The translations under genes and the position numbers were made by a program. A DNA stretch of 54,863 bases from the NCBI GenBank assembly GCA_002498725.1, contig DAIJ01000022.1, positions 3,582-58,444 on the forward strand, read 5' to 3'. The notes below the pieces were generated by a model. It searched no databases, was not told the origin of the DNA, and was given only the letters and a program-made list of their open reading frames with translations. Shown piece by piece: positions 25,551-35,157 of this stretch. The DNA is from Euryarchaeota archaeon UBA23 (GTDB lineage: Archaea > Thermoplasmatota > Poseidoniia > Poseidoniales > Thalassarchaeaceae). Position 1 is the stretch's first letter. Each line of letters opens with the position of its first letter.

Positions 25551-28500
25551 TTAGGCATCAACGAGTTCTTCCGATCCTGCATTACAATGTAGGCATTTAC
25601 CTATACTAATGATGTCACATCCGGATACTTGTCCTACCTTATGATAACGGGCTCCACATACCCCACAAGCCAAAGCATTACCAACAAATATATCTCTACT
25701 ACATATCCAACATTCTATTCCTGAACTGGCTTCTTCTTGGTTAATATTCAAATTCTCAACGAATTTAGTTACTGATTTTGATGATAATATGTTATCAACT
25801 TTTGAGGGGTTATACTTGAAAACATAGAAACCTACTCCTCCAATTATTACAACTAACAATAAAATACTAACCAATATTAACCCGAAATTAAGAGAATTGT
25901 CGTCACCAGTACTTGGTTGAACATCAATATTCAAAGGATAAGATGATCCTTCTATATCTGCTGCATTGGTAAGGGATATTACTATTGTACCATCAGATCC
26001 TGAACTTGGAGTGAATTCTATATTTCTCGACTGTTTTTCACCAGGAGAAAGTATGAGTAAATATCCATCTTTGATTTGAGAGTCCCAACCAGAAGGAGAG
26101 GATAGGTCTAGACGATGGTTTATTTGTGAGTTGCCTATATTCTCAATTTCGACACGTAATTGTGCAGGATATCCCTCAAAGGCAATCGGTTCTGAAATTA
26201 AGTTCCATTCTATAGCAGAAAATGCATCAACTTGGAGGCTGACGCTGTGCTCAGCGGTTATTCCCTCACCAACCATACTGAGAATTACTATTGGCTCTGT
26301 TCCAGCCTCCTCAGATATTGGAATAGTAATTGTGCACCAAATAATAACATTAGCACTCGGTGCTAAAGTTGAAGGAGTCGATGGACAATTTCCTGACCAA
26401 GCCTCATTTGGAAGTAAAATTGAGGTTTCAGGCCTCCAAGGAGATGTGCCTTCATTTTCAACGACCCAAGAAAGATCAAAAGGTTGTCCTACTGGATGTG
26501 GACCGAGCCCTAGAGGAGATCCTGATGTTGAACCATCAGAAAAAGCAACTTGATGGAATGCAATAGATGGTACTGCAGCTGAGAGGACATCAAGTGTACG
26601 ATTCCAATCAACTGTAAAACCATCATCTGTAGTAAAACTAAGTCGGAAATCTCCACTTACTGCCCTTCCATTTCCTTGGAGAGTAACTGACCATTCTGCA
26701 GTTGAGTCTGCATTTACATTAATTGTCTGAAGAGAGCCCACTAATGACCAACCACCTGGAATTGCTCTCTGGATCGGATTTAATTCTAGATCTCTATTTC
26801 CAGTATTTTGGAAAATAATACTCAATTCTAATGTTGAGTCAGGAGGTACTTCATTCTCAGTACCATCACTCATGGGTGTCATTGATAATTGATCAATAAC
26901 ATCAACTACAATTGGCAAATCAATATTCCATACATCATTACTTACACGGGATCTAACATTGACAGCTGCATCAAATACAGTGCCGGCTGGAATCATTGCA
27001 CCGGGTGGATTAATTGTAACATCCACTGCTCTTGTTTCGCCAACAGCTAAGGTTCCAGTAGAACCATGAGACGAACCCTCGAATGCACCTATTGCATCTA
27101 GGCCGAGATGCCAGCCTGATGGTGATACTAACTCCACATCATATGTCTGAGGACCATTTCCATCATTTGTTACATAAAATTGTAAATGAGTTTTTGTAAT
27201 GGGGCTTGCATATACCTGACCACCTGGCATATCTACCTCGGCATCAGCTAAGACTGGCACCTCAAAGTACAAATTAAGCACAGATTGTATTGAATTATCG
27301 ATATCTGTCCCAGTTATTACAATCTCATAGTTTCCGGGCTCAGGGGGTGCAGGGTGGATTAATGTGAATCCTATGTCAACTGTCTCTGCGGCTTGAAGAT
27401 TAAATGTTGTAGATGTAAAAGATTTGAACCAATTTAGTTCGAGACCGTCATTCAACCTAACCGGATTGGATGCTTCAATAGTAGCATTGGTCTCGAAAAG
27501 GGCTGTATTCTGTAGATTAATTAACCATTGAGTAGAACTATCCGTTGCATCACCAAGTACTTTCATAACATCATCAGAACTAACTCTAACGCCGGGAGAA
27601 CTAATTTGTAAATCATAACTAAGGAAGTTATTTGATTCGGAATTCTCATCCACAAGATTGTTGGGGTCAATATAGAATGTTAGTTCGATTAAACCTTCTT
27701 GATTTGGAGTCCAATTCCACATTAAATCGATTATTTCTCCAGGCGATATGGATATCAACTTTGTAGAAATTAGTGAGCCATCTGCACGTGCCATTACTTC
27801 AAGATCTGAGACTGAACCTGATCCAAGATTTTGTACAGATATACTAATCTGAACATTTTCGCCTATCTGTGGAATAGTAGGCTCTACTGATACGTCTTGC
27901 TGGAAAGAAGGATCTGGAGATAAATCATTCACATTTACTCCTCGGACTGCTATAGCATAAGATTGCCATACATTACTTCCGCCATGATAATCATCCTTAA
28001 CGCGAACTGACCAAATTCCTGTGGATGCACTTTCTACTAAAACCACCTCAACATTGTTCACTGAATCAAAATTACCACCGGTTACTGAATGACCTGAATT
28101 GAATACATTTCCTTTGTATACAATATTGCCATTTGGATGTACAACTTCAAGATTCAAGTCATTTCTTAGTTGATCAGAAGACGTTGAAGAACCAGGATAA
28201 TCAGACCAAGCTAGAACTACTTTCAGAGGTTCACCTGCACGTGTTACATCGAAAGTATATTCACGCGTCTCACCACTCTTTATTCGGCTTCTGTCATCTA
28301 CAAATATACCCTCATCACTATCTGGAATTAATGAATTAACCAAATTTATTCTACCCCATCCTTCATCATTATTAGGTATTGGATCAGTACCTCCTGCAAT
28401 ATCTTCTGCTCCCAGAATTAACATTGCTTTGATTAGTGCACCTTGAGGGGCTGGTCGATTTGCAACTTCCATCAGATACTCACGAATTAATGCTGCGGAA

Positions 28501-30047
28501 CCTGCTGCTGCTGGTGTGGCCATTGAAGTGCCACTATATTCAATATACCAGTTATTATCCCAATTAGATGAGGCCGATTCTGCTTCTTGAGAAAGACAAG
28601 AGCGAATACCATCACCCGGAGCTACCACATCGGGTTTTAGGCGGCCATCATCAGTTGGTCCACGACTACTCCAGTAATACATTTCATCAGGAGATCCTGA
28701 GTATCTGTTTTTGTGGCCACCTACTGTTATTACATTCTTAGCAGTACCAGGTGGTGAAACACCATCATCTCTCTCATTACCTGCTGCAAAAAGCACGGTC
28801 ATTCCTTCATGACTCCAATATTGATCCCAAGTAGATGTTCGATCATCAGCATCTTCAGATTGAGTTGAATAAGAACCATATCCACTTCGTGAGCCCCAAG
28901 AATTTGTATGAATTCTAGCACCATCATCATATGCAGAATTCAACATTGTGTTTATTCCATAACTATACAATGAACCAGTATCGTCATCTTCCATAGCTTG
29001 GAAGTAAAGTGATGCTTCTGGAGCTACTCCCTGGTATATACCACTACTCCGCATTCCGGAACCAAGTATTGTACAAGCAACATGAGTTCCATGTCCATCA
29101 CTCAAATCTGCGGTACTAGAATCACCAGGAGTAACTGATGTTCTAGACACTATTCTTCCATCAAAATCACCATGATCATGATCTATTCCTGAATCGCCAA
29201 CTGCAATTGTTTGCCCACTACCATCAAGATCAGTAATGAAAAAAGATTCAACATTATTTATTCCAATATGATTTCGGGCATTATTATTATGGAATTTTAG
29301 AGCAGGAAGTGGAGAAATCCACGATACTGCAGGATGAGATGCAATGACATCAATATTGGACAAATCAATCTCACCCCAGAATCTTCCTTCTTCGGGGCTC
29401 CAATTATCTTTCATCCACATATCAGCAACCTCATCCAAAGAAGTATCGAGGTTCAGGCCGGGGTTATTCTGTCGAAATAGGTCATCATTCTTCCAGCCAA
29501 GAATCTCTATCATAATTGGTCCTTCTTCTACCACTCTAAGGAGAGGATGAACAATTATTCCAGAGGGCACTGAATGAATCGCAATTACTTCATCCAGATC
29601 ATCGAGCATTTGTATTTGCTCTTTCTGCCCTTGAACAAGGAAACCGGATGGAGGAATTGTAGATCTTATCTCTACATTAGAATAGTCTTCAACAATTACA
29701 CGAGCATCCCATATTCCAACATCACCATCAATAATTACCATAGCTAAATCAGGTCTCTCAATACTTAACTTAGATGAGATATGAACTGATGGAATCAGTC
29801 CCATTTCGGTCCACATACCTATTGTTGATGATGCAGTTTCTTCTCTTGTTCTTTCCAAGCCATCAATCACTGTAGGAGTACCCAGATCTCTGACCGAATC
29901 TGGATCTGGAAGTACCTCAATACGATTAATTTCCTCTACAAGTAATTCGTCTTCAGAGACGTTAGTAATTTCAGAAGTTGGACCAATTAAGGGAGCTGTT
30001 GCCAGTAATAATACTGCTAAGACAACTAGTGATGCCCTGTGGGTCAT
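25551..30047 (-). CDS. giant S8 subtilisin-like protease with C-terminal cytosolic zinc finger
   Basis: This protein of about 1498 residues has a signal peptide (1-22), an N-terminal region of about 240 residues likely acting as propeptide, and a subtilase domain with triad D285 (VGDSGID), H319 (GHGTHVA) and S508 (GTSMATP). A beta-sandwich follows, then CARDB-type repeats to about residue 1390 and one membrane helix near 1400-1425. The last 60 residues are cytosolic, with C-x2-C-x11-C-x2-C-x4-H-x7-C-x7-C-x2-C, a C4HC3 RING/PHD-like zinc finger. The protease faces outside and would degrade proteins or process neighbouring surface proteins. ATG 30047 begins the signal peptide; the frame is open to 30125 but adds nothing signal-like. 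Confidence 0.9.
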   Translation of the reverse strand: MTHRASLVVLAVLLLATAPLIGPTSEITNVSEDELLVEEINRIEVLPDPDSVRDLGTPTVIDGLERTREETASSTIGMWTEMGLIPSVHISSKLSIERPDLAMVIIDGDVGIWDARVIVEDYSNVEIRSTIPPSGFLVQGQKEQIQMLDDLDEVIAIHSVPSGIIVHPLLRVVEEGPIMIEILGWKNDDLFRQNNPGLNLDTSLDEVADMWMKDNWSPEEGRFWGEIDLSNIDVIASHPAVSWISPLPALKFHNNNARNHIGINNVESFFITDLDGSGQTIAVGDSGIDHDHGDFDGRIVSRTSVTPGDSSTADLSDGHGTHVACTILGSGMRSSGIYQGVAPEASLYFQAMEDDDTGSLYSYGINTMLNSAYDDGARIHTNSWGSRSGYGSYSTQSEDADDRTSTWDQYWSHEGMTVLFAAGNERDDGVSPPGTAKNVITVGGHKNRYSGSPDEMYYWSSRGPTDDGRLKPDVVAPGDGIRSCLSQEAESASSNWDNNWYIEYSGTSMATPAAAGSAALIREYLMEVANRPAPQGALIKAMLILGAEDIAGGTDPIPNNDEGWGRINLVNSLIPDSDEGIFVDDRSRIKSGETREYTFDVTRAGEPLKVVLAWSDYPGSSTSSDQLRNDLNLEVVHPNGNIVYKGNVFNSGHSVTGGNFDSVNNVEVVLVESASTGIWSVRVKDDYHGGSNVWQSYAIAVRGVNVNDLSPDPSFQQDVSVEPTIPQIGENVQISISVQNLGSGSVSDLEVMARADGSLISTKLISISPGEIIDLMWNWTPNQEGLIELTFYIDPNNLVDENSESNNFLSYDLQISSPGVRVSSDDVMKVLGDATDSSTQWLINLQNTALFETNATIEASNPVRLNDGLELNWFKSFTSTTFNLQAAETVDIGFTLIHPAPPEPGNYEIVITGTDIDNSIQSVLNLYFEVPVLADAEVDMPGGQVYASPITKTHLQFYVTNDGNGPQTYDVELVSPSGWHLGLDAIGAFEGSSHGSTGTLAVGETRAVDVTINPPGAMIPAGTVFDAAVNVRSRVSNDVWNIDLPIVVDVIDQLSMTPMSDGTENEVPPDSTLELSIIFQNTGNRDLELNPIQRAIPGGWSLVGSLQTINVNADSTAEWSVTLQGNGRAVSGDFRLSFTTDDGFTVDWNRTLDVLSAAVPSIAFHQVAFSDGSTSGSPLGLGPHPVGQPFDLSWVVENEGTSPWRPETSILLPNEAWSGNCPSTPSTLAPSANVIIWCTITIPISEEAGTEPIVILSMVGEGITAEHSVSLQVDAFSAIEWNLISEPIAFEGYPAQLRVEIENIGNSQINHRLDLSSPSGWDSQIKDGYLLILSPGEKQSRNIEFTPSSGSDGTIVISLTNAADIEGSSYPLNIDVQPSTGDDNSLNFGLILVSILLLVVIIGGVGFYVFKYNPSKVDNILSSKSVTKFVENLNINQEEASSGIECWICSRDIFVGNALACGVCGARYHKVGQVSGCDIISIGKCLHCNAGSEELVDA

Positions 30048-30121
30048 ATATTGTCGCCGAATAAGTATACCTTTCAAGGCTCGGGTTAATTGTAGAGATG
30101 ATGCATATACATTAACTAAAA

Positions 30122-30697
30122 TCAAAAGAATCTGATTGGAGTCTTATCCGTAAACAACTCCATCGTCCATTGCCCTACCTCATGAGTGAACCTCTCATTG
30201 TAAGTTTCACTTCGATAGGTATATTCTAGGCTCAATTCAATTGTATAATTATCCCACACCGAAGACCCCTCGACCAATAATTCCAACTCATCTCCAGCGA
30301 TTGATGTATGTGCTGGTATCTCATCCGTATAATATGTGCTTCTCACAATTTCTACACCTGAATTATCAAGGAAACGCATATCGAAGGTTACTTCCTCAAT
30401 GGAACGAGAACCCTGATTGTCAATTTCTACAAGAACTACGTGTCCAGGACCTCCTTGCAGATAAACAACATCAATAGAGGTTTTATTGTAAGGAACTATC
30501 CAATTGCCAATTACAAACATGGCACTAAACATCAGCAATATTGCTAATGATGCGAAAATTACTCTACTAGGACTAACTATCTGGACCTTTCTACCGACAA
30601 TCTCCAGAATCTCATGTGCTGCTTCTGTTTCCTTATCCGAAGGTGACTCACTCAGTTCTGAGATATCATTAGATTTCAAGCGATCAATTAAGCCCAT
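30122..30697 (-). CDS. bitopic membrane protein with extracellular beta-domain
   Basis: This 191-residue protein has an acidic cytosolic N-terminus (1-45), one membrane helix (about 48-68) and an extracellular domain of about 120 residues. That domain's pattern (VEIDNQGSRSIEEVTFDMRF, then DEIPAHTSIAGDELEL) resembles the FxLYD-type immunoglobulin-like domains. The ATG at 30697 has the SD GGGAGGT, which overlaps the stop of the 1456-residue protein gene, so the two are translationally coupled and may form a complex. The subtilase gene follows 75 bases later. The family is not recognised. Confidence 0.6.
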   Translation of the reverse strand: MGLIDRLKSNDISELSESPSDKETEAAHEILEIVGRKVQIVSPSRVIFASLAILLMFSAMFVIGNWIVPYNKTSIDVVYLQGGPGHVVLVEIDNQGSRSIEEVTFDMRFLDNSGVEIVRSTYYTDEIPAHTSIAGDELELLVEGSSVWDNYTIELSLEYTYRSETYNERFTHEVGQWTMELFTDKTPIRFF

Positions 30698-30698
30698 T

Positions 30699-33600
30699 TC
30701 AGGAACCTCCCAAGAATGTAGCAAAAAGTGTAAGAATTCCAGATGAAAAAGGTTCAGGGGCAATTATGTGATGAGTCGTACCCTCAAATCCTGGGATTAA
30801 ATTCAATAAAGAAAGATCAGATGCTAATCCATTAACACCTAAACTGGTACCAGTTGGAACTCCTCCTGTAGATTGGGCATCAAGAAGTACGCCTCGCAAA
30901 TCAAATGTAGTTCCAAGTGCTTCAATCTCAGCAGAAGCTCGAGCTGAAGCAATTATTCGGCCACCTTGGACTTCTTCTATTTCTATGACACTATATGGTC
31001 CTACTATCTCTCTAATGTGAATAGTAGCACTACGCAGGTTTTCACCCAATGCTTCCATTTCTTCAAGAACTAGTGGAGGAGTGGCTGGGACTTTAGAAAT
31101 TCGAATATATATAATTTCAACTCCATCGCCGCCTGAACGTATTGCTAGACCAAAATCATCTGTCGGTTTTATTGCCATCCTATCTGAAAGACCTTGGGCT
31201 AACAAGACTATGTCTCCGCGATTGTTAATTGCTCTTCCACTAGCTTCTATGTATAGTGACATTCCAGACTCAGATGCTGAGAAATCTAGAACTGGAGTTC
31301 CTTGGAAAGCAATATTTTTTGTTATATCGAAATCTAAATCTGGTTCAGTCGTCAGATTAATTGAATTAGGTACATCGGTAAGGAATATAGTAGCAGGCCA
31401 CCAATTACCATCCATCCATTGCATTTGTTGCATCATAATTGAATCAACAGCAGGTCCATCTGTTCTGTATTCTTCGGGCACAGTCATATCCATAGAAATA
31501 GAAGTCCCGAGACTGGCTCGCAGACCTATAGATTGGGGAATATCATTAATCATCAACTCCGTACGTGCACCTGCTTCTCGATTTATCAGAAGTGCATGAA
31601 TCCATTCTAAACGATTTGACATATAGTAATTAGTTGACGTCGTCACTTCTGTTATTCCACTAGATGATTCGCGTATCTCGAAATCAGAATCAATAAGAAG
31701 ATCTGTTTCTTTATTGACTTCCAATCCATTCAAGGTCATCATAACATCTTGACCATTGATTCCGTTAGCATTAATCATGAATTCTGGTCTTGCTGGGTTC
31801 CAATTTTGTAACCCAATTGAAATTGACCAGTCCTGCCCTTCAGAATTAGGGGTTCTAGTTACTGAGAGATCTATTTGAGGAGGCAGATTTGGTATCCAAC
31901 CACGAACGTGGAATCCATCGGCAATTCCGCTTACTGCTGCATTAACTGAAATACCATGAACCCAAGAAGGAGGGTCTACTGATCCATTTCCTTGATTCGC
32001 CTCAAAAATAAGGTCAAAATTAGAGTCTGCATCCAATTCCATTCCATATGAAAATGAGCCGTTTCCTCCAGCCTCTCCTGTCGATATATCAGAGGTAACT
32101 CCTCCCATTACTTGATTTATTGAAGCACCTAATTCAGCAAAGCCACCTAGGAAGAAAGCAACTCCTGAAACTCCCTGAGTTGTGTTTAATTCGGGAATTG
32201 CCAAATTATTTCCCGAATCAGAACCTGTAGGAATTTCAATGGAAATAGTTGACGGTAAGGGATCTATAAGAACTACAGCAGAAAGACTATTTCCATCTTC
32301 AGTAGGTGCCTGCTCAACATCTATACTCATTGATCGTTCGCCTAAAACGGTCATGAATGCGGTTCCTCTACCCAATGGCCCATCCGCACCTTCCTCCATA
32401 GGAGATATCCATCCTACTTCTTGTAAATCAGATATTCTAGCAGATATTGTCGCTGATCCAGCACCTGGTTGATTATGGAAAAGAAAATGATCTCCACTCA
32501 TTGTAACTGGATTACTACTATTAGTCATTTGAGCATGTATTGAAGAAATTGGTGAAGAAGAAACAAATTTTGTGATATCTCCAAATTCAAATTCAAATGA
32601 GGCTGGAAGATCCAATATATGTGCAGCCTGCCTTTGTTTACCTTCTATACCAGTATAAGAAATACGATCTATAGAAGAACTTGCTAGATATGTTGCACTA
32701 TCTGATGTCAGTTGTGCTGACAAATTGTCTGGGATGTCTGAAATTGATACTCCTTGATGGAAAGCATCGCTCAGATTATTCGGTTGATGATCAATATAAA
32801 TGAAATTAAACTCCTCTTCGGCATCTGTTACAAGAGATACCTCTTGGGTGTTTATTTCAGAATCATCAATTAGATTGAAAGAGCTCAAGCCACTAAGATG
32901 CAAACTTGCAGCAACACGAACAAGAGGCTCTTGTTGACCTATTCTCCCTTGGACAAAATCAAGTGAACGATCGGTTGAGAGAATAAGATGATCTCCATTA
33001 GTTGTAGGGTGAGGGCTAGAACCTATTTGCAGGCCTATCTCCATTATTGATGTTGGATTTCTTTCTATAGTCCAATCGTCATGCATTTGTAGATGTATTC
33101 TACTACCCAAGATACCGCTATCCCCTCCTACGCCTCCACTAATTACATCTACTACTACCGATGGAATATCATTTAGAATCGTGCCAATATCTAGAAAAAG
33201 ATCAACAATATTGATTAAAACAGTATCAAATATTCTGGACATGAAATCTAAATTGTCAGAAGAGTCAAGGCCAACATCCGCCTTTTCGGTTCCACCTATC
33301 TCAAAAGACCCAAAGAAAACTACCGCTGTCGGAATTTCTTTAGCAGTAATTTCTATTCTTCTATGATCTGACTCAGAACCTCCTCGTTTAATCCAAGAAT
33401 GATACTCGACTTCTTCAACAACATCAACGGATCTGAAAAGAACTAATGATTTTGGGGGATAGGCTGGATTGATAGGTAATGTTGGATCATCTACATTTTG
33501 AGACGTATCACGTGTGAAATTCTTAACTGCGATAATTAAACCAAGTCTCTCAGGTTGACCACCTGGTAATTGGGGTTCTGATTTAGAACCTAACATTGTG

Positions 33601-35069
33601 AATACACGATCTATTTCTTCAACGTCTAACGAACCCGATGGTAAACCTCTAAGCCACCCTACAGAATCAGTAACATTACCATATACTCCATCCGAATATT
33701 CAGAAGGCACTTCAGATCTATTTTCATGGAAATGCAAATGAAGATCTGCTCTTCTATCTGCCCAATATTCAACTGTAGTTAGTCCATTTTCACCAGCATC
33801 TCCTGTACCATCGGCTAGGGTGCTGTCTGTTCGAATAGTTACTTCTAATGAAGTTGGAAGTTTAGTAGCTAAACCATTGGGGTGAACGGCAGCCTCTATG
33901 TAAGCAACTTCCCATACGTCTCTATCTCCCTGAGAATCTGGTGGTGAAAAGTGAACATATCCAAACCCAGCTGTAACTCCACAGCCTATCAAATGTGACG
34001 GTAGAGTCATTAATTCGATAGGAGAATAATTCTCTGGACAATCAACCTGTCCTTGATTATCAATTGATATTTGATATGGAGCAGATATTGATGCTATAGA
34101 AATTCCGGATTCACCAGCAGATCCACCAATTGCACCAAATGTCAATGCATTAAAAAGAGAGATTATCAAATCGCTTCCTGCGCCTGAAATATCAAAATAA
34201 AATCTTTCAAGACCTACTCCAAGAGTGAAATCATAAGGCGTATGCGTAAAATGAGAATCTATTACCCAAACATAACTCTCTCCTTCTGAAAGTAGACCAT
34301 CTGAATATGCAAACGCCTTCATCAAACTAACTTCAAGAGAATCTAGATCTTCCCAATCGGAATCTGTTAAACTTGAATCTAAAACACTAACTTTGAAATC
34401 TAATTGAGGGGCCACTGACAGAGTTGCTCCATCCAATTCTGGATCATTAAGATCGATACTCAGACCTACTTGGATATCATCGTCACCGTCATCATCAATA
34501 TCCATCTGATGAAGTAATGCATCTGTTTCCGAATCTAATAAGGACAATAGAGAGGCAAAAAATGTAATTGTTTCAAAATTTTCAACTTCATTCCCTTGCT
34601 TATCGGTATATCTAGTCCATATCACATAGTCTGTTAAATTGAATAAAGTAGACCATATAGTTGTAACTTCTCCAGGAGGTCTACTATTCTCATCTGTAAG
34701 AAGTACATACGGATCAGGATGTACTACAATAGGAGGTGCTGTTTCTATCATACCTACTTCATCGAGAACTTGATCTATGTCATGAAGCGGATCTGCAACT
34801 CCTGTTGGACCTACACCAAGTTTAATCTGATCAAGAATTGGATCTGCGAGTTGGCTAACTGAATCTGATTCTATTATCGACTGACGATTATCAAGCGCTT
34901 CGGATAATTCAGATAGAATCTCAAAGTCTTGAGACTCAATTCTAGCTTCTCCATTAACCGCTATTAGAGGTGAAATAGTTGGAAGAACGAATAAAGCAAC
35001 TAAAATAATGCTTAGTCTATTAGGAGTCTTTGGTGGGGCTTGTAACAAGCGTACAGCGTCACCCTCCAT
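30699..35069 (-). CDS. giant secreted protein of unknown function (1456 residues)
   Basis: I do not recognise this family. After 17 N-terminal residues comes a signal peptide (about 18-40). The rest is polar, rich in Ser, Ile, Asp and Gly, with only two cysteines (CPENYSPIELM ... LIGCGV), which could form one disulfide. A Ca-binding-like acidic loop (DIDDDGDDDIQ) lies near residue 190. The pattern of alternating hydrophobic residues suggests mostly beta structure in several domains. There is no clear membrane anchor; the last 15 residues are only weakly hydrophobic. It is coupled to the 191-residue bitopic gene by an SD that overlaps its stop, and may be tethered by that protein. ATG 35069 follows a perfect hairpin by three bases. 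Confidence 0.75.
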   Translation of the reverse strand: MEGDAVRLLQAPPKTPNRLSIILVALFVLPTISPLIAVNGEARIESQDFEILSELSEALDNRQSIIESDSVSQLADPILDQIKLGVGPTGVADPLHDIDQVLDEVGMIETAPPIVVHPDPYVLLTDENSRPPGEVTTIWSTLFNLTDYVIWTRYTDKQGNEVENFETITFFASLLSLLDSETDALLHQMDIDDDGDDDIQVGLSIDLNDPELDGATLSVAPQLDFKVSVLDSSLTDSDWEDLDSLEVSLMKAFAYSDGLLSEGESYVWVIDSHFTHTPYDFTLGVGLERFYFDISGAGSDLIISLFNALTFGAIGGSAGESGISIASISAPYQISIDNQGQVDCPENYSPIELMTLPSHLIGCGVTAGFGYVHFSPPDSQGDRDVWEVAYIEAAVHPNGLATKLPTSLEVTIRTDSTLADGTGDAGENGLTTVEYWADRRADLHLHFHENRSEVPSEYSDGVYGNVTDSVGWLRGLPSGSLDVEEIDRVFTMLGSKSEPQLPGGQPERLGLIIAVKNFTRDTSQNVDDPTLPINPAYPPKSLVLFRSVDVVEEVEYHSWIKRGGSESDHRRIEITAKEIPTAVVFFGSFEIGGTEKADVGLDSSDNLDFMSRIFDTVLINIVDLFLDIGTILNDIPSVVVDVISGGVGGDSGILGSRIHLQMHDDWTIERNPTSIMEIGLQIGSSPHPTTNGDHLILSTDRSLDFVQGRIGQQEPLVRVAASLHLSGLSSFNLIDDSEINTQEVSLVTDAEEEFNFIYIDHQPNNLSDAFHQGVSISDIPDNLSAQLTSDSATYLASSSIDRISYTGIEGKQRQAAHILDLPASFEFEFGDITKFVSSSPISSIHAQMTNSSNPVTMSGDHFLFHNQPGAGSATISARISDLQEVGWISPMEEGADGPLGRGTAFMTVLGERSMSIDVEQAPTEDGNSLSAVVLIDPLPSTISIEIPTGSDSGNNLAIPELNTTQGVSGVAFFLGGFAELGASINQVMGGVTSDISTGEAGGNGSFSYGMELDADSNFDLIFEANQGNGSVDPPSWVHGISVNAAVSGIADGFHVRGWIPNLPPQIDLSVTRTPNSEGQDWSISIGLQNWNPARPEFMINANGINGQDVMMTLNGLEVNKETDLLIDSDFEIRESSSGITEVTTSTNYYMSNRLEWIHALLINREAGARTELMINDIPQSIGLRASLGTSISMDMTVPEEYRTDGPAVDSIMMQQMQWMDGNWWPATIFLTDVPNSINLTTEPDLDFDITKNIAFQGTPVLDFSASESGMSLYIEASGRAINNRGDIVLLAQGLSDRMAIKPTDDFGLAIRSGGDGVEIIYIRISKVPATPPLVLEEMEALGENLRSATIHIREIVGPYSVIEIEEVQGGRIIASARASAEIEALGTTFDLRGVLLDAQSTGGVPTGTSLGVNGLASDLSLLNLIPGFEGTTHHIIAPEPFSSGILTLFATFLGGS

Positions 35070-35072
35070 GGA

Positions 35073-35100
35073 CGCACCTCATAGAGGTGCGATTTAGGGT
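35073..35100 (-). promoter_or_regulatory. TATA-like box and palindrome at the start of the giant secreted protein gene
   Basis: The minus strand has CCCTAAAT (35100-35093), then a perfect 8-bp inverted repeat, CGCACCTC-TAT-GAGGTGCG (35091-35073), three bases before the ATG. With a TATA box at about 35096, transcription would begin close to the ATG, giving a leaderless mRNA with the palindrome between the TATA box and the start site. Operator function is inferred. Confidence 0.45.
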
Positions 35101-35117
35101 CTTGGGAGAACAGTGTG

Positions 35118-35124
35118 AAAAAAA
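35118..35124 (-). terminator. poly-T transcription terminator
   Basis: Seven T on the minus strand, about 34 bases after the stop of the PKD-type protein gene and before the promoter of the 1456-residue protein gene. It probably ends the upstream transcript. Confidence 0.5.
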
Positions 35125-35157
35125 CGTCATATTCAGAAGAAAATAACCATTCTATAT

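Noticed and set aside
30048..30125. A longer subtilase N-terminus starting near 30125
   Set aside because: The extra 26 residues would precede a complete signal peptide at ATG 30047 and have no signal features of their own.
31081..31599. 172-codon plus-strand open frame opposite the giant secreted protein gene
   Set aside because: It lies entirely inside a longer minus-strand gene with signal peptide and SD. The composition (Ile, Ser, Pro-rich without domains) is that of an antisense shadow, and no motif is seen.
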